A stretch of DNA of 64,000 nucleotides, taken from Herbiconiux aconitum (GTDB lineage: Bacteria; Actinomycetota; Actinomycetes; Actinomycetales; Microbacteriaceae). The number at the start of each line of letters is the position of its first letter. Positions within the stretch are counted from its first letter, which is position 1. The stretch is from assembly GCF_024979235.1 (NCBI RefSeq), contig NZ_JANLCM010000002.1, forward strand, positions 930,001 to 994,000, read 5' to 3'. This document shows, one piece after another, positions 54,560 through 62,476 of this stretch. Below the pieces are notes generated by a model that searched no databases, was not told where the DNA came from, and saw only the letters and a list, made by a program, of their open reading frames with translations. The position numbers were made by a program, and so were the translations under genes.

Positions 54560-55225
54560 TCAGAGTCGCGTGATCCCGTCGCCGATGACGACCACGCCGA
54601 TGATCAGCAGGATGAGCGTCGTGACGGTCGCGTTGTTCTTCTCGATCCAATGGCGCATCGCCTGCAGCCAGCTCTGCGCGTGCTGCGGCGAGGCCGCGGC
54701 GATCACGATCGGGGCGATCACGGTGGAGGTGGCGAGAAGGGTGAACACGAGCACCAGCACGGTCAATTCGCCCGGGGAGAGCCGGTCGCCGCGCACCGAC
54801 AGCCCGGCGGCCGCGCAGATCAGAATCGACTTCGGTCGGAAGCAGAGCAGCAGGCCCAGCCCCGCGGAGCGCAACGGGCCGAATCGCGTCACGATGTTCA
54901 TCCACTTCGGCACGCCCGGTGATTGGTTGTGCATCGCCTGCACACCCGACACCACCGCGAGCACGACGAGGGCAGCGCCGATCACGATCAAGGCGATCCC
55001 GAGCGCGGATTGCGGATGCTTCACGACCGGTGTCGGAATCACCTGGGCCAAGGCGATGCATCCGGTGAACACGCCGGCGACCCCCACCACGAACCCGATC
55101 AGAAAGGGGAACGCCGAGCGCCGCGAATTCGGCGAGAGCAGGATGAGGATCGTCACGAGGATCGGCACCGAACTGATCGCCAGCGCGACCGCCAGTGGGA
55201 GCACTCGTCCCAGCGCATCGGCCAT
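54560..55225 (-). CDS. SfLAP/GAP-family membrane protein (second)
   Basis: 221 aa, six hydrophobic segments, with AISSVPILVTILILLSPNSRRSA and LLLCFRPKSILICAAAG, as in the family member at 4994-5668. ATG at 55225, GGAG overlapping the stop of the cardiolipin-synthase gene 2 bp upstream. Co-transcription with cls supports a lipid-related transport role, by inference. Confidence 0.85.
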   Translation of the reverse strand: MADALGRVLPLAVALAISSVPILVTILILLSPNSRRSAFPFLIGFVVGVAGVFTGCIALAQVIPTPVVKHPQSALGIALIVIGAALVVLAVVSGVQAMHNQSPGVPKWMNIVTRFGPLRSAGLGLLLCFRPKSILICAAAGLSVRGDRLSPGELTVLVLVFTLLATSTVIAPIVIAAASPQHAQSWLQAMRHWIEKNNATVTTLILLIIGVVVIGDGITRL

Positions 55226-55227
55226 CG

Positions 55228-56700
55228 TCACTCCAGGGCGGAGGTGAGGCGGGCGACTCCGTCGAACACCGTCCGGCTGAGCGGCTCCCGCTCCCACTCC
55301 TCCCGGGTCAGCTCGTGCCCGATCGCCCGGTAGTGCTCCTCGACCGCGCGCATGCCGTCGACGAACGAGCTGCCGCGCACCAGCAGCGAGATCTCGAGAT
55401 CGAGGTTGAACGACCGGATGTCCATGTTGCTCGATCCGATCACCGCGAGATCGTCGTCGATCGACAGGTGCTTCGCGTGCAGGATGAACGGGGCCGGGTA
55501 CTGGAAGATGCGCACCCCCACCTCGAGCAGCGCGCCGTAGTACGAACGCTGGGCGTGGAACACCGGCCCCTGGTCGCCGATCTCCGAGACGAACAGCTGC
55601 ACCTCGAGCCCACGCTGGCAGGCCGCCGTGATGGCGTACATCATCGCCTCGTCGGGAACGAAGTAGGGACTCGTGATGATGACCTTGCGTTCGGCCCCGT
55701 AGATGAGGCCGAGGAACATGCGCAGGTTGTTCTCGAAGGCGTACCCGGGGCCGCTCGGCACGAGCTGGCATTCCAGGGCGTCGGGCCCGGAGGCGCGGGG
55801 CTGGAGAGCCGCGGGAACGTTCTCTTCGGTGATCAGCTCGCCGGTCTCGGTGAACCAGTCGCCGAGGAAGATCGCGTTCACACTGGCCACGACCGGTCCG
55901 CTCAGCCGTGTCACCAGTTCCTGCCATTTGAGACCCCGTTTGAGGTTCTTGGGCGTGTTGTAGGTGCGGTCGATGAGGTTCTGCGACCCCATGAACGCCA
56001 CCCGGCCGTCGACCACGACGAGTTTGCGGTGATTGCGCAGATCCGGTCGCTGGATCTCGCCTTTGAACGGGCGCACCGGCAGCATGTACGACCAGATGAC
56101 CCCGATCCGGTCGAGTTCGGCGAACGTCTCCTTGCTGTGCACGGCACGGGTGGACGAGAGGTGGTCGGCGAGCAGGCGCACGGTGACACCGCGCTTCACG
56201 GCCGCCTCCATCGCGGCGAAGAAGTCCTTGGTGGTGGCGTCGAAGGAGACGATGAAGTACTCGACGTGCACGAAGGTGGTGGCCAGCTCGATCTCCGCCG
56301 TCATCGCGGCGATCGAGCCCTCGTAGTCGCCGTAGAGCGTGGCGGTGTTGCCGTCGGTCGGCGGGATGCGCGTCAGCCGCTCGTTCTGGATCACCAGATT
56401 GTCGAACCACACCGGCCATGACGATCGCCGCGGCGTGAGGTCGAGGCCCGCGGCCTTCTCGGCGATCATCCCGTCGACCGTGTCCTGCAGGGCGAGGCGC
56501 TTCTTCGGCAGCTTCGTGCGGCCGATCACGAGGAAGAGCAGGATGCCGATGAACGGGATGAGGAAGATCGCGAGCAGCCAGGCCATGGCCGCGGTGGGCT
56601 TGCGACCACGGGGCACGATGATGAGCGCCGCGATCCGGATGGCCAGATCCGCCGCGACGACGACGATCCAGATGAGGTTGGTGAACAGGACGTCGCTCAT
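55228..56700 (-). CDS. cls: Cardiolipin synthase
   Basis: 490-aa phospholipase-D-type enzyme joining phosphatidylglycerol units at the membrane. Two N-terminal helices (LIWIVVVAADLAIRIAALII, WLLAIFLIPFIGILLFLVI) and two HKD motifs: HRKLVVVDGRVAFMGSQN and HAKHLSIDDDLAVIGSSN. TAGGTT ends exactly 6 nt before the ATG, so the transcript is probably leaderless and likely carries the SfLAP gene too. Confidence 0.95.
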   Translation of the reverse strand: MSDVLFTNLIWIVVVAADLAIRIAALIIVPRGRKPTAAMAWLLAIFLIPFIGILLFLVIGRTKLPKKRLALQDTVDGMIAEKAAGLDLTPRRSSWPVWFDNLVIQNERLTRIPPTDGNTATLYGDYEGSIAAMTAEIELATTFVHVEYFIVSFDATTKDFFAAMEAAVKRGVTVRLLADHLSSTRAVHSKETFAELDRIGVIWSYMLPVRPFKGEIQRPDLRNHRKLVVVDGRVAFMGSQNLIDRTYNTPKNLKRGLKWQELVTRLSGPVVASVNAIFLGDWFTETGELITEENVPAALQPRASGPDALECQLVPSGPGYAFENNLRMFLGLIYGAERKVIITSPYFVPDEAMMYAITAACQRGLEVQLFVSEIGDQGPVFHAQRSYYGALLEVGVRIFQYPAPFILHAKHLSIDDDLAVIGSSNMDIRSFNLDLEISLLVRGSSFVDGMRAVEEHYRAIGHELTREEWEREPLSRTVFDGVARLTSALE

Positions 56701-56811
56701 GAGGGGAACCTAGCGAACCGCGCCGCCGCGCTGCATCACCCTGACGGGATGACGACAGCCGCGCGGCCGCCCGCCTACCGTGAGGGCATCTGAACGAGCG
56801 GGAGCACGCCG

Positions 56812-58029
56812 ATGACCGACAGCACCGAGTCACGATCGCCGTATCCGCGCGGGGCCATCATCCTGGTCGGGCTCGCCTCAGCCGTCGTCGTGGCCATCGG
56901 GATCAGCTCGCTGCGGGGCATCCTGGCGCCGGTTCTGCTCACCTTGATCCTCACGATCTGCGCGAGCCCGGTGCGCACGGGCCTCGAGAAGCACGGAGTG
57001 CCGCGGGGCCTGGCCACGGGAGCGGTCATCCTGGTGGTGTTCGGCCTGCTGGCCGCGTTCACCTACACGATCCTGATCGCGTTCTCGCAGTTCGTCTCGA
57101 TGCTCCCCGACTACGCGTCGCAGTTCCAGCAGATCGGGCAGGCGATCGGCAGCTGGCTGACCGGTCTCGGCATCGACCAGGCCCAGATCCAGGACATCGT
57201 GAAGGGCATCGACCCCGGCAACATCGCGGCCGCGGTGAGCGGCGCCCTCGGCAGCGTCGCCGGCATCACGGGCGCGCTGGTGATCGTGCTGACGATGATG
57301 ATCCTGATGGCCGCCGATGCCGTGTACGCCAAGACGATCCTCGGTCAGCTGAAGACCCGCAAACCCGCTCTCGTGGCCGCGATCACCTCCTACACCTCGA
57401 ACGTGCGGCGCTACATGGTGGTGACGACGGTGCTGGGCATCGTGCAGGGCGTGCTCGACACGATCGCGTTGGTGATCCTGCAGGTGCCGGCCGCTCTGCT
57501 CTGGGGTTTGCTGGCGTTCCTCATGAGCTTCATCCCGAACATCGGATACTTCTTCGCCATCATCCCGCCGGTCATCTTCGGGTTCCTGGTGGGCGGCTGG
57601 CCGACCGTGATCGCCATCGTGATCGTCTACGGCATCATCAATGCGGTGGTGCAGTCGATCATCCAGCCCCGGGTGGTCGGGCAGGCGGTCTCGCTCAGCC
57701 AGACCATCACCTTCTTCTCCGTGCTGTTCTGGGCGGTGGTGATCGGCCCGATCGGCGCCATCCTCGCGGTGCCGCTGACCTTGCTCGGCAAGATGATCCT
57801 CATCGACGCGAATCCGGATGCGCAATGGTGGCGACCGGTGCTCGGCCCCACGGCCGAGACGCGCGGCATCCTGCAGTCCGACTACGTGGAGGAGAAGACC
57901 GCGCGCAAGTCGGCCAAGGCGCAGAAGGCTGCTCTGGCCGGCCGGCGCGGCGCGGCGCCGCCGGCGGCGGCGAACGAGCCGGCACCCGACGAGGCGCCCG
58001 AGTCGCCTACCGCGCCGCCGCCGGGTTGA
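56812..58029 (+). CDS. AI-2E family transporter
   Basis: 405 aa with eight predicted helices in the family arrangement: a hairpin at the N-terminus, an amphipathic middle (SQFVSMLPDYASQFQQIGQAI), and the core LLAFLMSFIPNIGYFFAIIPPVI with QSIIQPRVVGQAVSLSQTI. Family members export small molecules or ions; the signal-molecule role is not general. The C-terminus is Ala/Pro rich and overlaps the opposing small gene by 23 bp. Confidence 0.92.
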   Translation: MTDSTESRSPYPRGAIILVGLASAVVVAIGISSLRGILAPVLLTLILTICASPVRTGLEKHGVPRGLATGAVILVVFGLLAAFTYTILIAFSQFVSMLPDYASQFQQIGQAIGSWLTGLGIDQAQIQDIVKGIDPGNIAAAVSGALGSVAGITGALVIVLTMMILMAADAVYAKTILGQLKTRKPALVAAITSYTSNVRRYMVVTTVLGIVQGVLDTIALVILQVPAALLWGLLAFLMSFIPNIGYFFAIIPPVIFGFLVGGWPTVIAIVIVYGIINAVVQSIIQPRVVGQAVSLSQTITFFSVLFWAVVIGPIGAILAVPLTLLGKMILIDANPDAQWWRPVLGPTAETRGILQSDYVEEKTARKSAKAQKAALAGRRGAAPPAAANEPAPDEAPESPTAPPPG

Positions 58030-58264
58030 CCGACACCAGGTCGATGTTCAACTCCCCGAACATCGAGAGCAGACCGTGCAGGGCAGCCTGATCGACCACG
58101 AGCCCGGTGACGTGCGTGAAGGAGTCGTCGTCGACGAACACCTGGTAGCCGGTCAATGACGCCGCGAGTTCGGGGCTCAACCGGCCCCGCACGACGATCT
58201 CGAACGTCTGCTCCCGCACTCGCGCCTCCGAAGCGTCGCCGATCGAGGGAATCTCCCTCGTCAT
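58007..58264 (-). CDS. Small conserved protein of the DQAALHGLL type
   Basis: 85 aa: TFEIVVRGRLSPELAASLTGY, then HVTGLVVDQAALHGLLSMFGE. Short actinobacterial proteins with a VRGRL..., TxLxGxxxDQAALHGLL pattern, often near LuxR regulators, are familiar to me; their function is unknown. Here it is divergent from the MalT-like regulator about 100 bp away and converges with the transporter gene, overlapping its end. Confidence 0.75.
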   Translation of the reverse strand: MTREIPSIGDASEARVREQTFEIVVRGRLSPELAASLTGYQVFVDDDSFTHVTGLVVDQAALHGLLSMFGELNIDLVSVNPAAAR

Positions 58265-58362
58265 CGAGTGTGCGCCGCCGGGCGAATCAGGGCGTCATCC
58301 GCCATGGATGACTTCTGCCCTTCGCTGCCATACTGGGGTTCGGGCGCGGGAAAAGAGGCCGG

Positions 58363-60543
58363 ATGGGTCAGCTGCATGTTCCTCCGCGTCACGCGGTCGA
58401 CCGACCGGGCCTGCGGCATCTGCTCGACGACGGACAGTCCGGTCCGGCCACGTTGATCGTCGCCCCGGCCGGCTCCGGTAAATCGGTGCTGATCAGCCAG
58501 TGGGCGGCCTGCCGCAACGATCTCGTCTTCGTCTGGCTCGACGTCGGCCCCGAAGACAGCGATGCTGCCTGTTTCGCTCGACGTCTGACGGCCGCGCTCA
58601 CCCCGCTCTCCCCGGGCATCGCGACCATCGGGTCGAAAGTGGTCGCCGCCGGCGGCGGTCTGGGTCGGCCCTTCGTCGACGCGCTGAGCGATCGGATGCA
58701 GTCGTTGCCGGAATGCGTGATCGTGCTCGACGACCTCCACCTCCTCGCGAACGAGAAGGTGCTCGCCGATCTCTGGACCCTCGTCGACATCGTGCCTCCG
58801 CAGATCCACTTCCTGCTGTCGTCGCGGCGCGACTTCCGGCTGGGTTGGGGGCCGCTGCGCCTGCGGCACAACCTTCTCGAGATGCGGCAGTCGCACCTCG
58901 CCTTCGACGACGAGGATGCCGCGGAGGCGGTGGTGCGCATCAGCGGCCGTGCGCTCGCCCCCGAGGACGTCTCGGTGCTGGTCGAGCGCACCGAGGGCTG
59001 GGCGGGCGGTGTGCAGCTGGCGGCGCTGACACTGCGCGACTCCGATGATCCGGAGGTCTTCGCCTCGGTGATCGCCGGAAGCGATCGGCTGATCGCCGAC
59101 TACCTCGGCGAAGAGGTGCTGCTCGCCCAATCGGAGGGGCGCCGCGAGAGCTTGCTCCGACTGTCGGCCCTGAAGGAGATGAACGCCGATCTGGTCGCCG
59201 CCTGCACCGGGAAGCCGCAGGCGCAGGCCGCCGAGCTGCTCGAATCGTTGCAGGACCAGTCGATGTTCCTGCGCCCGGTGACGGGCAAACCCGGGTGGTA
59301 CCGCTTCCATCACCTCTTTCGTGAGTTGCTGCGCTACCGGCTGCACGCGAGCGATCCCGACGGTGAGACGACGGTGCTCCTGCGGGCTGCCGAGTGGTCG
59401 CTCGAACACGACTCCTTCGAGAAGGCCATCGGCTACTTCATCGAGGCGGAGCACTGGGATTCGGTTCTCGCGGTTCTGCTGGCCCGCGGATCGGACGTCT
59501 TCGAACGTGGGCAGACCGCCACCATGCTCAGCTGGCTCGACGCCGTTCCGGAGGGTGCGCTGCGACACAATCCGGAGGCGCGTCTGCTCCGCGGCATGCT
59601 GCTCGGCCTGAGCGGGCGCGTGGCCCAGGCGGAGGATCTCTTTCGCGAACTCGGGGCCGACCCCGCTCTCACCCCGGGTCAGCAGCTCGTGGCCCACAGC
59701 TACCTCACGGCGCGGGTGCAGTTCCGGCCGAGCCCTGCCCTCTCGTTGAGCGACGCCGAGGTGGCGGTGGGCCTGCTCACCGCCTACGACGGTTACCCGG
59801 TGCCTGATCTCCTGCGCCTGACCAGCGTCAAGATGCTCTGGCCGTTCGTGCTGGCCGCGGGCGGCCGGTCACTGTTCTTCCTCGGCCGGCTCGACGAGGC
59901 GAGAACGTGGCTGCAGCGCGGCCTGGACACCCCGGGTGGACGGTATTCGGCCTACCGCATCCACCTGCTCGGGAGCCTCGCGCTGGTGGATGTCTGGGAG
60001 GGCCACCTCGAACGAGGTCTCGACACAGCCGACGAGGCGATCCAGCTCGCGCGAGAAGTGGGACTGCTCGGGCACCCCGCTCCCGCCGACGCCTATCTCG
60101 CCCGGTGCTTCGCGGCCATCGCTGTCGGTCGCACCGAAGCCGCCGTGTCGGCCATGCGCGAAGCCGAAGCGCTCGCGGCGCTCAACAATCGCACGCAGTT
60201 GCTCTGGTTGGTGCGTCTGGCGAAAACGCTTCTGCTCGGCCACTTGTTCGTCGACGACGAGGCCATCGGTCCTCCGCCTCCGGTCGTGGCCGCCGAACTC
60301 GGTCGCGCACGCGACGCGGTGCCGCTGGCGGCCACGACCTCGCCGCTGCCGGTTCCGCTCACCGATCGCGAGCGTGAGCTGCTGGCCTACTTCCCGAGCC
60401 GCTATTCGAACGCCGAGCTCGCGTCACGGCTGTTCGTGTCGGTCAACACCATCAAGACGCACATGGCGCACATCTACCGCAAGCTCGACGCCCCCGACCG
60501 GGACGCCGCCATCCTGCGGGCGCGAGAGCTGGGGCTGTTGTGA
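58363..60543 (+). CDS. LuxR-family MalT-like ATP-dependent regulator
   Basis: 726-aa STAND-type regulator. Walker A VAPAGSGKS (33-41), Walker B CVIVLDDLHLL (about 117), a winged-helix-like segment (GWYRFHHLFRELLRYRL), a helical repeat sensor domain, and a C-terminal LuxR HTH (LTDRERELLAYFPSRYSNAELASRLFVSVNTIKTHMAHIYRKLD). It senses an unknown inducer and activates genes when ATP-bound. ATG at 58363 behind AAAGAGG. Likely partner in context: the small DQAALHGLL gene. Confidence 0.93.
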   Translation: MGQLHVPPRHAVDRPGLRHLLDDGQSGPATLIVAPAGSGKSVLISQWAACRNDLVFVWLDVGPEDSDAACFARRLTAALTPLSPGIATIGSKVVAAGGGLGRPFVDALSDRMQSLPECVIVLDDLHLLANEKVLADLWTLVDIVPPQIHFLLSSRRDFRLGWGPLRLRHNLLEMRQSHLAFDDEDAAEAVVRISGRALAPEDVSVLVERTEGWAGGVQLAALTLRDSDDPEVFASVIAGSDRLIADYLGEEVLLAQSEGRRESLLRLSALKEMNADLVAACTGKPQAQAAELLESLQDQSMFLRPVTGKPGWYRFHHLFRELLRYRLHASDPDGETTVLLRAAEWSLEHDSFEKAIGYFIEAEHWDSVLAVLLARGSDVFERGQTATMLSWLDAVPEGALRHNPEARLLRGMLLGLSGRVAQAEDLFRELGADPALTPGQQLVAHSYLTARVQFRPSPALSLSDAEVAVGLLTAYDGYPVPDLLRLTSVKMLWPFVLAAGGRSLFFLGRLDEARTWLQRGLDTPGGRYSAYRIHLLGSLALVDVWEGHLERGLDTADEAIQLAREVGLLGHPAPADAYLARCFAAIAVGRTEAAVSAMREAEALAALNNRTQLLWLVRLAKTLLLGHLFVDDEAIGPPPPVVAAELGRARDAVPLAATTSPLPVPLTDRERELLAYFPSRYSNAELASRLFVSVNTIKTHMAHIYRKLDAPDRDAAILRARELGLL

Positions 60544-60554
60544 AGGCTTCTTCG

Positions 60555-60900
60555 GGCACGGCCGGGCGGTTTCCCGGGCTCGCCCGGCCTTCGGCTGGGC
60601 GGGCCCTTCTTGCTCGCGCCGCCGCTTCTGCGGCGCGAGGCGACATGCTCGGCTGAGGTCGGAGGGCCCGGCCTGCGGTCGGACCCTCCGGCCTCGGCCT
60701 CACCCTGGGTTGTCGAGCGCGGCCCGCGGCCTGCGGTCTCGTTTCCCCACGACTTGGGGAACGAGAACGAGAACGAGACCGAGACCGAGAACGAGAACGA
60801 GAACGAGAACGGAACGACGGAGGGGGCGCGGAACTGCGGGCGGAGGCTCCGTCGTTTCCGGTGTGGGGCCTGAAACTCCGTCGTTTCGTAAGCGAGGCGC
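60555..60900 (+). repeat. Dispersed structured repeat, long copy F
   Basis: Forward copy filling the 388-bp gap between the converging luxR and LLM genes. All core modules are present (19-mer at 60629-60647), with the middle stem enlarged by a GGAGGGCCCGGCCTGCGG insertion. Like copy C it continues into the module with AACGACGGAG...CTCCGTCGTT inverted repeats. Between the two parts is a hexamer array. Confidence 0.85.
60761..60808 (+). repeat. Hexanucleotide array inside repeat F
   Basis: Eight head-to-tail copies of ACGAGA, with two CCGAGA variants in the middle. The other copies have only one or two such units at this place, so it has expanded within this copy. Confidence 0.85.
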
Positions 60901-60931
60901 GCTCGTCTCCGCGCACGGCGGCGGAGCGCAA

Positions 60932-62305
60932 TCAGGCCAGCGCGGCCTTCTGGCCCTCGCGGAGTGCACCTCCGGGGTGGCGGTCGGGGAGCAGAGGGCC
61001 CCGGCCCTCGAAGAGGCGTTCGCGGAGCGTCTCGTTCGGGGTGTACGCGGTGCGGTAGCGGCCGCGCTTCTGGAGCTCGGGTACAACGAGCTCCACGAAG
61101 TCCTCGAAGGTGCCGGGTGAGAGGTATTGCACCAGGTTGAAACCGTCGAGCCCGATCGAGTCGGCGAGCTCCTCGATCCGGTCGGCCACCTGGGAAGGCG
61201 TGCCGTAGACGAAGAACGGATCGGAGAACGGGTCGTCGTAGTGGTCGACGACGCTCTGCACGGTCTTGTCGGCGAAGGCCGACTCCAGCGACTGCACGTG
61301 GTCGCGCGCCTTGTACTCGATGTACTCCTCGGCGCCGAGCTTCGACAGGTCGATGCCCGAGCCACCGCCGAAGTGCACCAGGTAACCCACCACGTCGCGG
61401 TACGACAGGATGTCGTCGAGCTTCTTCTTCACCTCGGCCTCGGTCTCGGCCACGACGACGTTCAGCCCCAGCAGGAACCGGATGTCGTCATCCTGCCGCC
61501 CGAGCGACACGGCGAGCTCCTTCACCTCGGTGATGACCTTCCGCGCCTGTTCCGGTGTGCGGGCGCCCACGAAGATCGCCTCGGCGTGCCGCGCCGCGAA
61601 GACCCGGCCGCGGTCGGAGGCGCCGGCCTGGTAGATGACCGGCGTGCGCTGGGGAGACGGCTCCGAGAGGTGGGGGCCGGCCACCGTGAAGTAGCGCCCG
61701 TCGTGGTCGATCTGCCGCACCTTCTGCGGGTCGGTGTAGAGGTTCGCCGCGACATCCCGCACCACCGCATCCGCTTCCCAGGAGGTCTCCCACAGCTTGT
61801 ACGACACCTCGAGGAACTCCTCGGCCAGATCGTAGCGGTCGTCGTGCTTGACCTGGTCGCTCAGACCGAAGTTGCGAGCGGCATCGGGAAGGTAACCCGT
61901 CACGACGTTCCACGCCACCCGGCCTCCGGTGAGGTGGTCGAGCGTGCTGAAGCGACGGGCGTTCGGAAAGGGCTGCTCGTAGGTCGTGGTGAAGGTCACC
62001 GCGAAACCGAGGTTCGAGGTGACGGCCGCCATCGCCGGCACGAGCAGGAACGGGTCGTTGTTCGGCGTCTGCACCCCGCGAACGACCGCCGGGTCGCGGC
62101 TGCCGTCGTAGACGTTGTAGGTGCCCACGACGTCGGCGAGGAAGATCGCGTCGAAGAGCCCGCGCTCGAGCAGCTTCGCCGTCTCGGTCCAGTACGACAG
62201 CTCGGTGTAGCGGTGTCGGTTGTTCTCCGGATGCCGCCAGAGACCGTGATTGATGTGGCTCGGCGTGTTCATCTCGAAGCCGTTGAAGTGCAGCTCTTTC
62301 GTCAT
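60932..62305 (-). CDS. NtaA/DmoA-family FMN-dependent monooxygenase
   Basis: 457-aa luciferase-like enzyme of the nitrilotriacetate/dimethylsulfide monooxygenase type. Landmarks: FNGFEMNTPSHINHGLWRHP, GLFDAIFLADVVGTYNVYDG, STLDHLTGGRVAWNVVTGY, and PQRTPVIYQAGASDRGRVFAA. It needs a separate flavin reductase, not present here. Divergent from a solute-binding lipoprotein gene, a setting typical for uptake and oxidation of sulfur compounds or chelators. Confidence 0.93.
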   Translation of the reverse strand: MTKELHFNGFEMNTPSHINHGLWRHPENNRHRYTELSYWTETAKLLERGLFDAIFLADVVGTYNVYDGSRDPAVVRGVQTPNNDPFLLVPAMAAVTSNLGFAVTFTTTYEQPFPNARRFSTLDHLTGGRVAWNVVTGYLPDAARNFGLSDQVKHDDRYDLAEEFLEVSYKLWETSWEADAVVRDVAANLYTDPQKVRQIDHDGRYFTVAGPHLSEPSPQRTPVIYQAGASDRGRVFAARHAEAIFVGARTPEQARKVITEVKELAVSLGRQDDDIRFLLGLNVVVAETEAEVKKKLDDILSYRDVVGYLVHFGGGSGIDLSKLGAEEYIEYKARDHVQSLESAFADKTVQSVVDHYDDPFSDPFFVYGTPSQVADRIEELADSIGLDGFNLVQYLSPGTFEDFVELVVPELQKRGRYRTAYTPNETLRERLFEGRGPLLPDRHPGGALREGQKAALA

Positions 62306-62476
62306 TCCGCCACTCTCGATGCCCTTCTCGCGCGGGCGCAAGCCGCACGTAACACGGCGCAAAACAGTTACGCCAGGCGTCGTCATGTGACGGCGGCGGC
62401 TATCGGTCGCGCCGTGCCGCCCCCTACCGTCTGAGCATCCCCCGACCACCGACCTCCCGTTCAGGAGAACAGCTCG

